DNA from: an uncultured Bacilli bacterium | Lineage (GTDB): Bacteria > Bacillota_I > Bacilli_A > RF39 > UBA660 | Length of the DNA stretch: 56,998 bases | Reading direction: 5' to 3' | Assembly (NCBI GenBank): GCA_944350315.1 | Contig: CALVON010000029.1 | Location: 1-56,998 of the forward strand | Part shown: positions 8,229 to 17,600 of the stretch, piece by piece | Layout of the letters: every line of letters begins with the position of its first letter | Position numbering within the stretch: the stretch's first letter is position 1 | Notes under the pieces: model-generated | Databases searched by the model: none | The model's input: only the letters and a program-made list of their open reading frames with translations | Told to the model about the DNA's origin: nothing | Made by a program: the position numbers and the translations under genes

Positions 8229-9090
8229 AGCATTAGGTCGTGGATTAGAACAACTTTTTGCGAGTGAAGTGTTAGATTTTGATTCTTTTGAATCAAATAT
8301 ATTAGATTCTGCTGATAAAGAAGATATAAAAGAAATAAGTTTATCCGAAATTAGAAGTAATCCATATCAGCCAAGAAAGCATTTTAATGAAGACTCTTTA
8401 AAGGAGTTGGCTGAGTCAATAAAAAATTATGGTGTATTTCAACCAATTATTGTTAAAAAAAGTATTAAGGGATATGATTTAGTTGCTGGTGAAAGAAGAG
8501 TAAAGGCTTCGAAAATAGCTGGCTTAAGTACTATCCCTGCAATTATTAAAGATTTTTCTGACGAGATGATGAGGGAAATTGCTTTACTTGAGAATTTACA
8601 ACGTGAGGATTTAACAGCAATTGAATTGGCATGGGCTTATAAAAATATTATTGATAGTTTGCATATAACTCAAGATGAGTTAGCGGCAAAATTAGGAAAA
8701 AGTAGAAGTAATATTACGAATGTACTTGGTCTTTTAAGATTGCCATCAAGTGTTCAAAATATGATTTTAGACGGGAAATTATCGATGGGTCATGCAAGAG
8801 AGCTTAGTAAATTAGAAGATAATGATCAGATTATTAAATATGCTAATGAAATAATAAAAAATGGTTTATCTGTTAGAGATATAGAAAAAATTTCTTCTTC
8901 AAATAACTTAAAAAAAGCTCATCCTATAAAGAGAAATAAGAATGATTTACAATATAAGTATGTAGAAAATAAATTAGGAGAAATATTTGGAACAAGAGTT
9001 AAAGTATTTAATAATAAGTTGGAAATATCTTTTGATAATGATAGTGATTTAGATAGAATTTTAGAAATTATGAATATTAAATTGAATTAA
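8212..9090 (+). CDS. parB: Chromosome partitioning protein ParB (Spo0J)
   Basis: A 292-residue CTP-dependent DNA clamp that loads at parS and spreads. The ParB/Srx CTPase domain has NPYQPRKHFNEDSLKELAESI and the GERRVKASKIAG motif (residues about 100-112). A helix-turn-helix follows (TQDELAAKLGKSRSNITNVLGLLRLP), and the C-terminal dimerisation domain is at about 240-292. The ATG at 8212 lies inside the end of parA, 12 bases after GGAGG; a TTG at 8203 is too close to that RBS. In Bacillus Spo0J also antagonises Soj-mediated sporulation inhibition, which is relevant in a spore former. No parS was found nearby. Confidence 0.96.
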   Translation: MEQKNKALGRGLEQLFASEVLDFDSFESNILDSADKEDIKEISLSEIRSNPYQPRKHFNEDSLKELAESIKNYGVFQPIIVKKSIKGYDLVAGERRVKASKIAGLSTIPAIIKDFSDEMMREIALLENLQREDLTAIELAWAYKNIIDSLHITQDELAAKLGKSRSNITNVLGLLRLPSSVQNMILDGKLSMGHARELSKLEDNDQIIKYANEIIKNGLSVRDIEKISSSNNLKKAHPIKRNKNDLQYKYVENKLGEIFGTRVKVFNNKLEISFDNDSDLDRILEIMNIKLN

Positions 9091-9119
9091 AAAAAGGCTA
9101 TTTTTTTGCCTCTTTTTTT
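9089..9119 (+). terminator. Terminator after parB
   Basis: A-run, AGGC, loop, GCCT and T-run, starting at the parB stop codon. A second long-loop hairpin (AACCCTATTA...TAATAGGGTT, about 9127-9169) follows at once and may act as a backup. Confidence 0.8.
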
Positions 9120-9283
9120 ATGCTAAAAACCCTATTATTAATAAGTCATAAGATTAAAGTAATAGGGTTGTTTATTTTGCTTAGTATTATCGTGTGTTAT
9201 TATTTTGTTCGACAGATAGGAAAAATGCATTGTGTTTTAAGATATTGTTAAAATAAATGTCGAAAAATATGGTTTGGTTTTTA

Positions 9284-9313
9284 TTGCTGAAGTTATCTGT
9301 TGGGTAGTATAAT
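9284..9313 (+). promoter_or_regulatory. cspA promoter
   Basis: TTGCTG at 9284-9289, an 18-base spacer and TATAAT at 9308-9313, about 38 bases before the start codon. This implies a short 5' leader of roughly 30 nt, rather than the long cold-shock leader of E. coli cspA. Confidence 0.65.
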
Positions 9314-9350
9314 AAGTGTGTAAGTGATTACTAGAATGTGAGGTGTAAAG

Positions 9351-9566
9351 ATGTTTGGCAATGTAAAATGGTTTAACAATGAAAAGGGTTATGGCTTTAT
9401 TGATTGTGCACAAGACGAGGATATTTTTGTTCATTATTCAGCAATTAGACAAGATGGTTACAAGACATTGGCTGAAGGGCAAAGAGTAGAATTTGACTTA
9501 ATAGAGACTCCTAAAGGGTTTCAAGCAGTTAATGTAAGGCCTGCTTCATCTGAGAAAGTTATGTAA
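9351..9566 (+). CDS. Cold shock protein (CspA family)
   Basis: A 71-residue single cold-shock domain that acts as an RNA chaperone. RNP1 (KGYGFIDC) and RNP2 (DIFVHYSAI) are present with the flanking aromatic residues. Compared with CspB of Bacillus it has Cys within RNP1 and DCAQDED in the following loop. RBS GAGGTG precedes the ATG. It is monocistronic, with its own promoter and its own terminator at 9586-9622. Confidence 0.95.
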   Translation: MFGNVKWFNNEKGYGFIDCAQDEDIFVHYSAIRQDGYKTLAEGQRVEFDLIETPKGFQAVNVRPASSEKVM

Positions 9567-9585
9567 TTTAAAAAAGTAAAAAATT

Positions 9586-9622
9586 GAATAGAAAAGAAAT
9601 GTTTTTATCTATTCATTTTTTT
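9586..9622 (+). terminator. Terminator after cspA
   Basis: GAATAGA at 9586-9592 pairs with TCTATTC at 9608-9614, followed by ATTTTTTTATT. Confidence 0.75.
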
Positions 9623-9796
9623 ATTGAATTATTATAATTCATATAATGGTTGTTTATTGATATTAAACCTTTAAATAAAATATGTTTTTAGAATTTTTGT
9701 ATATAATTTGTGATATTTGATTGACTTTTTTTAAAATATATGTTATTTATTATTTAACACGAAGGTGTTTTTATTTTGGTTTTGTATGGAGGTATT
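9623..9796 (+). promoter_or_regulatory. AT-rich leader and probable promoter of secE-nusG
   Basis: The only good promoter-like element is a TTGACT near 9720 with a weak -10 (TATTTA) 17 bases downstream. No rpmG (L33) frame is visible here, although rpmG often precedes secE in Firmicutes. Confidence 0.4.
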
Positions 9797-10078
9797 ATGG
9801 CAAATAAAGAAAATAAATTAGTGAATTCGGAAAAAAGAGACTTATATGTAGCAGAAAAGAAAAAAAGTAAAAAAAAGAAGAAAAACGGTGTTAATATATT
9901 TAAAAAAATTTCTAAATATTTTAATGGTGTTCTTTTAGAAATTAACAGAATTAGGTGGACTAATAAAAAAGATCTATTTAAATATTCAATTGCTACACTT
10001 ATTTTTGTATTATTTTTTGGATTATATTTTTATGCAATTGATTGGGTTGTATTGTTGATAAGGAGTTTGACTAAGTAA
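9797..10078 (+). CDS. secE: Protein translocase subunit SecE
   Basis: A 93-residue clamp subunit of the SecYEG channel. A long Lys-rich hydrophilic N-terminus (residues about 1-45) precedes the conserved amphipathic helix (NGVLLEINRIRWTNKKDLFKYS) and one membrane helix (about 69-88). The ATG at 9797 has GGAGG just upstream; the longer frame reads through the RBS. The stop overlaps the nusG start by one base, the invariant secE-nusG arrangement. Confidence 0.93.
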   Translation: MANKENKLVNSEKRDLYVAEKKKSKKKKKNGVNIFKKISKYFNGVLLEINRIRWTNKKDLFKYSIATLIFVLFFGLYFYAIDWVVLLIRSLTK

Positions 10079-10617
10079 TGAAGAAAGAATGGTATGTAGT
10101 TAATACTGTAAGTGGGTATGAGTATAAAGTAAAAGAAAAGTTAGACATGATGATAAAAAATTCATCTGACATTCAAAAAAGTATTTTTCGAGTAATAGTT
10201 CCTGAACAAACAATTGTAGAATACAAAGATGGAGTCAAAAAAGAAAAAATAAAGAAAATGTTTCCAGGATATGTTCTTGTTGAAATGATTATGTCTGATG
10301 AGGTTTGGTTTATTGTAAGAAATACGCAAGGTGTTACTGGCTTTATTGGTTCTTCTGGTAAAGGAGCAAAGCCTATTCCTTTGTTGCCAGAAGAAGTTGA
10401 TAGAATTTTATCTAATATGGGAATGTCAAGAATGGATTTGACTAAAGATTTAGTTGTTGGAAAGAAAGTTAAAATTAACGATGGACCATTTAAAAATATG
10501 ATTGGTAAAATTAATTCTTATGATTTAGAGAAGAAAAAAGTAGAATTATTACTTGATTTATTTGGTCAAGAAACTTCTGTTGAGGTAGAACTATCGCAAA
10601 TTGAAAATTTAAATTAA
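10078..10617 (+). CDS. nusG: Transcription termination/antitermination factor NusG
   Basis: A 179-residue NusG that binds the RNA polymerase clamp and modulates pausing and coupling. The NGN domain is seen in KEWYVVNTVSGYEYKVKEKL and in KKMFPGYVLVEM...FIVRNTQGVTGFIG. The KOW domain occupies the last 55 residues (VGKKVKINDGPFKNMIGKI). It starts on the last base of the secE stop. No terminator follows, but rplK has its own strong promoter. Confidence 0.97.
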   Translation: MKKEWYVVNTVSGYEYKVKEKLDMMIKNSSDIQKSIFRVIVPEQTIVEYKDGVKKEKIKKMFPGYVLVEMIMSDEVWFIVRNTQGVTGFIGSSGKGAKPIPLLPEEVDRILSNMGMSRMDLTKDLVVGKKVKINDGPFKNMIGKINSYDLEKKKVELLLDLFGQETSVEVELSQIENLN

Positions 10618-10623
10618 AAAATA

Positions 10624-10652
10624 TTGCATTTTAAAAAATATTATGGTATATT
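10624..10652 (+). promoter_or_regulatory. Promoter of the rplK-rplA operon
   Basis: TTGCAT at 10624-10629, a 17-base spacer and TATATT at 10647-10652. It begins immediately after the nusG stop and sits about 110 bases before rplK, leaving room for the structured leader that follows. Confidence 0.75.
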
Positions 10653-10657
10653 ATTGA

Positions 10658-10729
10658 CGCGACTGTGTATTATTATATAGTTAAAGTTATTTAGTGGGAG
10701 GCTGCGGACGGCTATTATGACCACTCGCG
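10658..10729 (+). promoter_or_regulatory. L1-type ribosomal protein leader upstream of rplK
   Basis: AGTGG at 10693-10697 pairs with CCACT at 10721-10725. The flanking bases give GTGGGAG on the left and ATGACCAC on the right, the asymmetric internal-loop pattern of L1-binding sites in 23S rRNA and in L11-L1 operon leaders. CGCGA at 10658-10662 can extend the fold by pairing with TCGCG at 10725-10729. It probably mediates translational autoregulation by L1; this is based on pattern, not on a covariance search. Confidence 0.65.
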
Positions 10730-10761
10730 AAAATAAACATTATTTATAGGAGGTGTTTTTC

Positions 10762-11181
10762 GTGGCAAAAGCAATTACAAAAAAGATTAAATTACAGATT
10801 GCTGCAGGTAAAGCAACACCAGCTCCACCAGTTGGAACAGTATTAGGACCTGCGGGAGTAAATTTGAATGAATTTTGTACTAAATTTAATGATGCTACAA
10901 AAGATAAAATGGGGGATGTTTTACCTGTTGAAATTTCTATTTATGAAGATAGAACTTTCGATTTTGTTTTAAAAACTCCACCAGCTTCATTTTTACTTAA
11001 GAAAGTAGCTAAAATAAAGTCAGGATCTTCTAAAGGAGAAACTGTTGCTACTATTACAAAGGAACAACTTAGAGAAATAGCTGAAACAAAATTGCCTGAT
11101 TTGAATGCTTATGATGTTGAACACGCTATGAAAATAGTTGAGGGAACAGCGCATAACATGGGAATCAAAGTAGAAGAATAA
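10762..11181 (+). CDS. rplK: 50S ribosomal protein L11
   Basis: A 139-residue L11, part of the GTPase-associated centre. The N-terminal domain has [27 protein letters not shown] and the C-terminal RNA-binding domain runs to EGTAHNMGI. The start is GTG at 10762 ([10 protein letters not shown] in register with other L11 proteins), with AGGAGGTG upstream; the frame opens three codons earlier inside the RBS spacer. Co-transcribed with rplA. Confidence 0.98.
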   Translation: MAKAITKKIKLQIAAGKATPAPPVGTVLGPAGVNLNEFCTKFNDATKDKMGDVLPVEISIYEDRTFDFVLKTPPASFLLKKVAKIKSGSSKGETVATITKEQLREIAETKLPDLNAYDVEHAMKIVEGTAHNMGIKVEE

Positions 11182-11195
11182 TTATAAATAACATA

Positions 11196-11239
11196 TAGGT
11201 TTATGCCTATGTGGAAGGATTAAGTCCGCAAACCACATA
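11196..11239 (+). promoter_or_regulatory. Second L1-type RNA structure between rplK and rplA
   Basis: TATGTGG at 11208-11214 pairs with CCACATA at 11233-11239. Inside, GGA...TCC forms a short stem with AAG and GCAAA asymmetric loop strands. A small TAGG/CCTA hairpin precedes it. The RBS of rplA (GGAGGG) begins two bases after the stem, so folding or L1 binding could control access to it. Confidence 0.6.
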
Positions 11240-11249
11240 AGGAGGGATT

Positions 11250-11945
11250 ATGAAAAAGAGTAAAAGATATGCTTCATTATCTACAAAAGTTGAAAAAAAT
11301 AAACTTTATTCTTTAGACGATGCTGTAAAATTGGTAAAAGAAATGGCTAATACTAAATTTGATGAAACTATTGAAGTAGCAATGAATCTTAATTTAGATA
11401 CAAAAAAGGCAGATCAACAATTAAGAGGTGCGATAGTTTTACCAAATGGTACTGGAAAAAAACAAACTGTGCTAGTTCTTGCCAAAGGTGAACAAGCAAA
11501 GGCTGCTAAAGAGTCTGGAGCTGATTTTGTTGGTGATAATGATATGATTGAGAAAATTGAAAAAGAAAATTGGTTTTCTTATGATGTAATTATTGCTACA
11601 CCAGAAATGATGCCATCTCTTGGAAAAATTGGTAAGCTTTTAGGGCCTAAAGGATTAATGCCAAACCCAAAGACTGGGACAGTTACTATGGATATAGCAA
11701 AAGCTGTAACAGATACTAAAATGGGAAAAGTAGAATATAGAACAGATAGTTTTGGAAATATTCATGGTATTATAGGTAAAGCTAGTTTTGAGGAAGCAAA
11801 ATTAGTTGAAAATTTAAGAACTTTTGTTGAAGCAATTTTAAAAGTTAGACCAGCCTCTGTTAAGGGTAGTTACATTAAAAATGTTTCTATATCTTCAACA
11901 ATGGGACCTGGAGTTAAAATAGATTTAAATTCTTTTGACAAATAG
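11250..11945 (+). CDS. rplA: 50S ribosomal protein L1
   Basis: A 231-residue L1, the mobile L1-stalk protein and probable autoregulator of this operon. Conserved segments are [26 protein letters not shown], the signature [25 protein letters not shown], and the C-terminal [24 protein letters not shown] strong AAGGAGGG RBS lies just past the hairpin. The usual rplK-rplA pair is followed here by the separate rplJ leader. Confidence 0.98.
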   Translation: MKKSKRYASLSTKVEKNKLYSLDDAVKLVKEMANTKFDETIEVAMNLNLDTKKADQQLRGAIVLPNGTGKKQTVLVLAKGEQAKAAKESGADFVGDNDMIEKIEKENWFSYDVIIATPEMMPSLGKIGKLLGPKGLMPNPKTGTVTMDIAKAVTDTKMGKVEYRTDSFGNIHGIIGKASFEEAKLVENLRTFVEAILKVRPASVKGSYIKNVSISSTMGPGVKIDLNSFDK

Positions 11946-11964
11946 TCAAAATTTTGTTATTATT

Positions 11965-12066
11965 GTATGTAGAAGTTTTTATGCCAAAGACAGTAAGGAC
12001 GATTGTTTAAATATCTTACCGAGGAGTAAAAGTAATTTTTTAGTCCTCTTTGAGGACTTTTCTTAT
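11965..12066 (+). promoter_or_regulatory. L10 leader with attenuator terminator
   Basis: The segment contains the rplJ leader hallmarks GCCAAAGACAGTAAGGACG...ATCTTACCGAGG. GTAAG near 11991 pairs with CTTAC near 12015. A strong intrinsic terminator follows: AGTCCTC at 12042-12048, three-base loop, GAGGACT at 12052-12058, then TTTTCTT. GAGGA at 12021-12025 can alternatively pair with TCCTC at 12044-12048 and would prevent the terminator. In B. subtilis L10(L12)4 binding to this leader class causes premature termination, so the same control is inferred here. Confidence 0.82.
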
Positions 12067-12097
12067 TATTTTTGGTATTATGAAAGGGTGTGAATTT

Positions 12098-12589
12098 GTG
12101 GCAAATAAAAAGATTATCGAGCATAAGGCTTCAGTTGTTTCTGAAATAAAAGAAAAATTTGAAAATGCAAAATCTGTTGTTATGTTTGATTACCGTGGTC
12201 TTAATGTTTCTGAAATTACTGAATTAAGAAGAAAGCTAAGAGATAACGGTGCTGATTATAAAGTATATAAAAATACTTTAACCAAAAGAGCTTTAAATGA
12301 GCTTAATATTGATATGGACGAATATTTATCAGGACCAAGTGCAATATCTTTTGGTACAGATGAACTTTCAATAGTAAAAATATTAGACGATTTTGCTAAA
12401 GATCATAATGCACTTGAATTAAAAGCAGGAATTGTTGAAGGAAAAGTTGCAAATCAAGAAGAACTAAAAAAATATGCGGCTATTCCATCAAGAAATATCC
12501 TTTTAACGATGTTAGCAGCTGGTCTTATGGGAACTGTAAGAGATTTGTCTATATGTTTAGATTTATATTCTAAGAAAAAAGAAAATTAG
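12098..12589 (+). CDS. rplJ: 50S ribosomal protein L10
   Basis: A 163-residue L10, the base of the ribosomal stalk that carries the L7/L12 dimers. The globular domain has KSVVMFDYRGLNVSEITELRRKLR and YKVYKNTLTKRAL; the C-terminal helix binds L12. The frame opens at 12050, but that start lies inside the leader terminator. The GTG at 12098 (VANKKIIEHK) with AAAGGGTG upstream is the real start. It forms an operon with rplL 22 bases downstream. Confidence 0.96.
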   Translation: MANKKIIEHKASVVSEIKEKFENAKSVVMFDYRGLNVSEITELRRKLRDNGADYKVYKNTLTKRALNELNIDMDEYLSGPSAISFGTDELSIVKILDDFAKDHNALELKAGIVEGKVANQEELKKYAAIPSRNILLTMLAAGLMGTVRDLSICLDLYSKKKEN

Positions 12590-12611
12590 TTATTAAAGGA
12601 GGAAAAATAAA

Positions 12612-12980
12612 ATGGCTAAATTAAATAAAGATGAATTTATTAATGCTTTAAAAGAAATGTCAATTCTTGAAATTAAGGAATTAGTTGATGCAATGAAGGA
12701 GGAATTTGGTGTAGATCCATCTGCTGTTGCAGTTGCTGCAGGTCCTGTGGCTGCTGCAGTTGAAGAAGGCCCTTCTAAAGTTAATGTTGTTTTGACTGCT
12801 GCTGGTCCAAATAAAATTGCTGTAATTAAGATTGTAAGAGATATTACTGGATTAGGTTTAAAAGAAGCAAAAGACATTGCTGATAATGGCGGAAACGTTA
12901 AAGAAGGTATTGACAAAGCTGAAGCAGAACAACTTAAAGCACAATTTGAAGAAGCTGGAGCTTCTGTAGAACTTAAGTAA
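12612..12980 (+). CDS. rplL: 50S ribosomal protein L7/L12
   Basis: A 122-residue stalk protein that recruits translational GTPases. It shows the N-terminal dimerisation helix (residues 1-33), an Ala/Val/Pro-rich hinge (about 36-55), and a C-terminal domain with [31 protein letters not shown] lies nine bases before the ATG. Codon use is the most optimised in the window (many GCT/GCA Ala codons). Followed by a perfect palindromic terminator. Confidence 0.98.
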   Translation: MAKLNKDEFINALKEMSILEIKELVDAMKEEFGVDPSAVAVAAGPVAAAVEEGPSKVNVVLTAAGPNKIAVIKIVRDITGLGLKEAKDIADNGGNVKEGIDKAEAEQLKAQFEEAGASVELK

Positions 12981-12982
12981 TT

Positions 12983-13015
12983 AGAATCTATTTAAATAGA
13001 TTCTTTTTATTTTTG
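12983..13015 (+). terminator. Terminator after rplL
   Basis: A perfect 22-base palindrome at 12983-13004 (11-base arm AGAATCTATTT) followed by TTTTATTTTT. Confidence 0.9.
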
Positions 13016-13064
13016 AACTTTTATGTTATAATATTTTTGTATTATAAGTGTAGGGAGTGGTTTA

Positions 13065-13967
13065 ATGTCTAAATGGGATAAGGAGTATATTAAACTTTGT
13101 AAAAAAATATTAAAAGAAGGAAAACAAGTTCATAATAGAACGGGTGTTGATACGATTAAAATTCCGGGTTATTTTTTTGAGTTCGATTTGTCAAAAGAAT
13201 TTCCTGCTTTGACTACAAAACAATTATTTTTTCGTCAGGCAATATTGGAAATGTTATGGATTTATCAAGTGCAATCTAATGATGTGAGATGGCTGCAGGA
13301 AAGAAACGTTCATATATGGGATGAATGGGAAATTAAAGAAGATGGTAAATGGTATGCCAATCAGATGGTATTAGATGAAGACGGTAAGATGATAAGAAAG
13401 AATATTGTTAAAGATTTTGGCGTTGAGTGGGCACATACGATTGGAACAGCTTATGGTTGGATTAACAAAAAGTTTCAAAATACACAACGTTTAATTAACA
13501 ATATTAAAAATAATCCAAATGATAGGAGAATGATAATGACCTTATGGCAAGATGATTATATTGATACTGCAGTTTTACCTTCTTGTGTTTGGTCTAGTGA
13601 GTGGGATGTAACAGATGGAAAACTTAATTGTTGGGTTCATCAAAGAAGCTGTGATGTTCCTTTAGGATTACCTTTTAACGTAACTCAATATGCGACTTTG
13701 TTACTTTTGATAGCACACTGTACTGGGTTAAAGCCAGGTAAAATGTATTGGTCTATAAAAGATGCTCATATATATGTTAATCAAATCGATGGTATAAAGG
13801 AACAAATTTCTAGATATGACACATTACCTGATTTACCAGCACCTAAATTATGGATTAATCCAGATGTTAATGACTTTTTTAAATTTGATAATTCAAAAGA
13901 TTGTAACGATATAAAAATTATTGATTATAAACATTATGGAAAAATTTCTTTTCCTTTGTCTCAGTAG
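13065..13967 (+). CDS. thyA: Thymidylate synthase ThyA
   Basis: A 300-residue thymidylate synthase that methylates dUMP to dTMP using methylene-THF, producing dihydrofolate. Nucleophile Cys174 lies in LPSCVW, followed by the signature QRSCDVPLGLPFNVTQYA and the C-terminal DAHIYVNQ. The sequence around the nucleophile (CVWSSEWDV) and the extended segment at 87-122 differ from the common E. coli type and recall the Bacillus/phage phi3T-like ThyA class. It is coupled to folA, which recycles the dihydrofolate. The pair is wedged between rplL and rpoB, unlike the usual direct rplL-rpoB order. Confidence 0.95.
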   Translation: MSKWDKEYIKLCKKILKEGKQVHNRTGVDTIKIPGYFFEFDLSKEFPALTTKQLFFRQAILEMLWIYQVQSNDVRWLQERNVHIWDEWEIKEDGKWYANQMVLDEDGKMIRKNIVKDFGVEWAHTIGTAYGWINKKFQNTQRLINNIKNNPNDRRMIMTLWQDDYIDTAVLPSCVWSSEWDVTDGKLNCWVHQRSCDVPLGLPFNVTQYATLLLLIAHCTGLKPGKMYWSIKDAHIYVNQIDGIKEQISRYDTLPDLPAPKLWINPDVNDFFKFDNSKDCNDIKIIDYKHYGKISFPLSQ

Positions 13968-13976
13968 GTGATTGAT

Positions 13977-14456
13977 ATGATTAGTATGATAGCTTCAGTT
14001 GGAAAAAATATGGAATTAGGAAGAAAAAATAGTCTTATATGGCACATTCCTGATGATATGAAATTTTTTAAGGAAACAACAATGGGACATGTTGTTGTGA
14101 TGGGTAAAAATACATATGATTCTTTACCTGGTAATTTGCCTGGTAGGACTATGCTTGTTCTCAATACCAGTAAAATTTTAGATAACGATAATGTTCAAAC
14201 AATTTATTCAGTTGATGAAATATTGGAAAAATATACAGATTCTGATGAAGAGGTATTTATTATAGGTGGTGCTTCTGTATACTCTCAGTTTATACAATAT
14301 GCTAGTATATTATATTTGACAGAAATTGATGATGAATGTATTGATGCTGATACTTTTTTTCCTTCATTTGATAAAAGTAAATGGGAAAAACAAATTTTGT
14401 ATAGTGCTCATTATAAAAATAATTTTTATAAGATATGTAAATATAGCAGGATATAG
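13977..14456 (+). CDS. folA: Dihydrofolate reductase
   Basis: A 159-residue DHFR that reduces dihydrofolate to tetrahydrofolate with NADPH. Signatures visible are MIASVGKNMELGRKNSLIWHIPDDMKFFKETT (substrate Asp in PDDM), GKNTYDSLPG and the cofactor loop IIGGASVYSQF. The ATG at 13977 is preceded by AGGTGATTG, which overlaps the thyA stop codon. The two genes form one operon for dTMP synthesis. Confidence 0.96.
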   Translation: MISMIASVGKNMELGRKNSLIWHIPDDMKFFKETTMGHVVVMGKNTYDSLPGNLPGRTMLVLNTSKILDNDNVQTIYSVDEILEKYTDSDEEVFIIGGASVYSQFIQYASILYLTEIDDECIDADTFFPSFDKSKWEKQILYSAHYKNNFYKICKYSRI

Positions 14457-14460
14457 ATTA

Positions 14461-14495
14461 AAACCATATGGAGATTAACCATATGGTTTTTAAAA
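14461..14495 (+). terminator. Terminator after folA
   Basis: AAACCATATGG, short loop, CCATATGGTTT and T-run, separating thyA-folA from rpoBC. Confidence 0.88.
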
Positions 14496-14570
14496 AATTA
14501 TGAAATATTATAATGATTAAAAAAATGTTTATGTTTTTGTATAAAAATTAATAAAAAAAATTAAAATTCG

Positions 14571-14599
14571 TTGACTTTTTACATTTATAATGCTAGTAT
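14571..14599 (+). promoter_or_regulatory. Promoter of rpoB-rpoC
   Basis: TTGACT at 14571-14576, a 17-base spacer and TAGTAT at 14594-14599. The roughly 65-base leader that follows holds a small hairpin (CACG...CGTG, about 14612-14633). Confidence 0.6.
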
Positions 14600-14667
14600 T
14601 ATATATTGGTAACACGTCTTTTTATGCGTGCCATCTTTAAAAAATTAGGTATTGGGGTGAAAATTTA

Positions 14668-17600
14668 ATGGCTTATAAAATAAAGCAAAGTGGCGATTAT
14701 AGAAAAAGAAGAAATTTTTCTATGATAAAAAATTCATTGGAACTTGATAATTTATTGCAAATTCAAAAAGATTCGTATCAATGGTTTGTGACAGAGGGGG
14801 TTAAGGAAGTCCTTGAAGATTTTTCTCCAGTAGAGAGCTTTTCTGGAAGTTTGTCTTTGGAATTTAATGATTATGTATTTGATACTCCAAGATATTCAAT
14901 TAAAGAATGTAAGGATAGGCAAATTACATATGCATCGCCTTTAAAAGTGCAAACAAGATTGTTCAATAATGAAACTGGCGAAGTAAAGGAACAAGAAATA
15001 TTTTTAGGTGATATGCCTTTGATGACAGATAGCGGAACTTTTGTTATTAATGGTGCTGAAAGAGTTGTTGTTTCTCAATTAGTTAGATCTCCAAGTGTTT
15101 ATTTTTCAAAAGAAGTTGATAAAAATGGTAAACCAGTATTTGCATCTAAAGTTATTCCTACTAGAGGAACTTGGTTAGAATACGAAACTGATGCTAAAGA
15201 TGTTTTATACGTTAGAATTGATAGAACAAGAAAGGTTCCTTTAACAACTTTACTTAGAGCATTTGGCTTGTCTAGTGATGAAGATATTTTAAATTTATTT
15301 GATAATAATGAATATTTAAAAAATACTATTGAAAGAGATTCCACTAAAAGTACAGATGAAGCCTTAATTGAAATTTATGAAAAATTGAGACCTGGAGAAC
15401 CAACTACGTTGGATAGTTCAAAAAATCAATTAATTACTAGATTTTTTGATAATTTTCGTTATGATTTAGCAAAAGTAGGCAGATATAAATTTAATCAAAG
15501 GTTAAATATTACTGATAGATTAGTAGGTAATGTGTTAGCTCAGGATGTTGTTATTGATGGTGAATTAAAATTTAGTGATGGTACTTTACTTACTAAAGAT
15601 GTAGTTCTTGAACTAGATAAATATTTAAAAAATGGATATGGTAGAGAAGAAGCTAAAATAAATACAGATTTAAATGATAGCGGTATTATTCAAGTTTTAT
15701 ATGTTTATTCTCCTTTAAATCCTAAAAAGAAAGTAAAGGTAATAGGAAATGATCAAACTATTACTGTTAAGACATTAACAATTTCTGATTTTTATGCTTC
15801 TGTTTCATATTACTTGAATTTGATGGATGGTATTGGTCACGATGATGAAATCGATCATTTAGGAAATAGAAGAATAAGACAGGTTGGTGAACTTTTGCAA
15901 AATCAATTTAAAATTGGTTTTAGTAGAATGGAAAGAGTCATTAGAGAGAGAATGACTACCCAAGATATGGAAACGGTTACGCCTAAAACACTTATTAATA
16001 TAAGACCAGTTACGGCAGTTATTAAAGAGTTTTTTGGTAGCAGTCAATTGTCACAATTTATGGATCAAGTTAATCCAATTGCTGAATTAACTCATAAAAG
16101 AAGATTGTCTGCATTAGGCCCTGGTGGTTTATCTAGGGATAGAGCTGGTGTTGAAGTTCGTGATGTTAATGCTTCTCACTATGGTAGAATTTGTCCAATT
16201 GAATCTCCTGAAGGTCAAAATATTGGATTAATTACATCTTTGGCAAGTTATGCAAAAATAAATGAATATGGTTTTATAATGACTCCTTATCGTAAGGTTG
16301 TTAATAGAAAATTAACTGATCAGGTAGATTATTTAACCGCTACTGAAGAACAAGATTTTTATATTTCTCAAGCTACAGTAAATGTAGACGAAAATGATAT
16401 GATTACAGACAATACAGTTGCTGGTAGATTTAATGGAGAAAATGTGATTATTCCTGTTGATCAGGTAGATTATATCGATGTTTCTCCACAACAAGTTGTA
16501 TCTATTACAACTAGTTTAATTCCATTTTTGGAACATGATGATGCAACACGTGCTTTAATGGGTGCTAATATGCAACGTCAAGCATTACCTTTATTGAAAA
16601 CAGAAGCCCCATATGTTGGTACTGGTGTTGAATATGTTGCTGCTAGAGATAGTGGAGCAGTAGTTGTAGCAAAAGCAGATGGAATAGTAGAATATGTAGA
16701 CGCTAAAAAGATTGTTGTAAAAAATGCTAAAGGTCAGGATGTTTATGATTTAACGACATTTGAAAGATCTAACCAAGGCGAAACGGCAAATCAATCCCCA
16801 ATTGTAAGAGCTGGCGATAAAGTAAAAAGAGGACAAGTAATAGCTGACGGACCTAGCACTGACAAAGGGGAACTAGCTCTTGGTAAAAATGTTGTAGTTG
16901 CATTTATGACATTTAATGGATACAATTTTGAAGATGCTGTTATTATGAATGAAAGGTTAGTAAAAGATGATGTTTATACCTCACTTCATATTGAAGATTA
17001 TGAGATTCAATGTAGAGATACTAAATTAGGCCCTGAAGAAATTACTCGTGATATTCCAAATATAAGTGAAGAAGCTAGAAAGAATCTTGATGAAAATGGA
17101 ATTATTAGGATAGGTACAGAGGTAAAAGAGGGGGATATTTTAGTAGGAAAAGTTACTCCAAAAGGTATGGCTGATTTAACTAGCGAAGAAAAATTATTGC
17201 ATGCTATTTTTGGTGAAAAAACGAGAGAAGTTAGAAATTCATCTCTTACAGTGCCTCATGGCGGTGATGGAATCGTTCATGACGTTAAGGTATATACAAA
17301 AGCGGATAATGATGAGATGCCTAGTGGTGTTAGTAAAGTTATTAGAGTATACATAATTCAAAAAAGAAAGATTCAGGTTGGAGATAAAATGTCAGGCCGT
17401 CATGGAAACAAAGGCGTTATTTCATTGATTTTACCACAAGAAGACATGCCGTATTTGCCTGATGGAACTCCAGTAGATATTATGTTAAATCCTCAAGGTG
17501 TTCCTTCTCGTATGAATATTGGCCAAATCCTTGAATTACATATGGGTATGGCTTGTAAAAAATTAGGAGTATATATTGCAACACCGGTTTTAGATGGTGC

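Noticed and set aside
9237-9434. 65-codon minus-strand frame over the cspA promoter
   Set aside because: It overlaps the cspA promoter and coding start, has no RBS and no recognisable motif.
12593-12916. 107-codon minus-strand frame opposite rplL
   Set aside because: It is a shadow produced by the Ala/Gly-rich rplL coding sequence.
13016-13064. TTATAAT...ATTATAAG near-palindrome before thyA as an operator
   Set aside because: It is short and pure A/T, so it is expected by chance. It may simply contain the -10 element.
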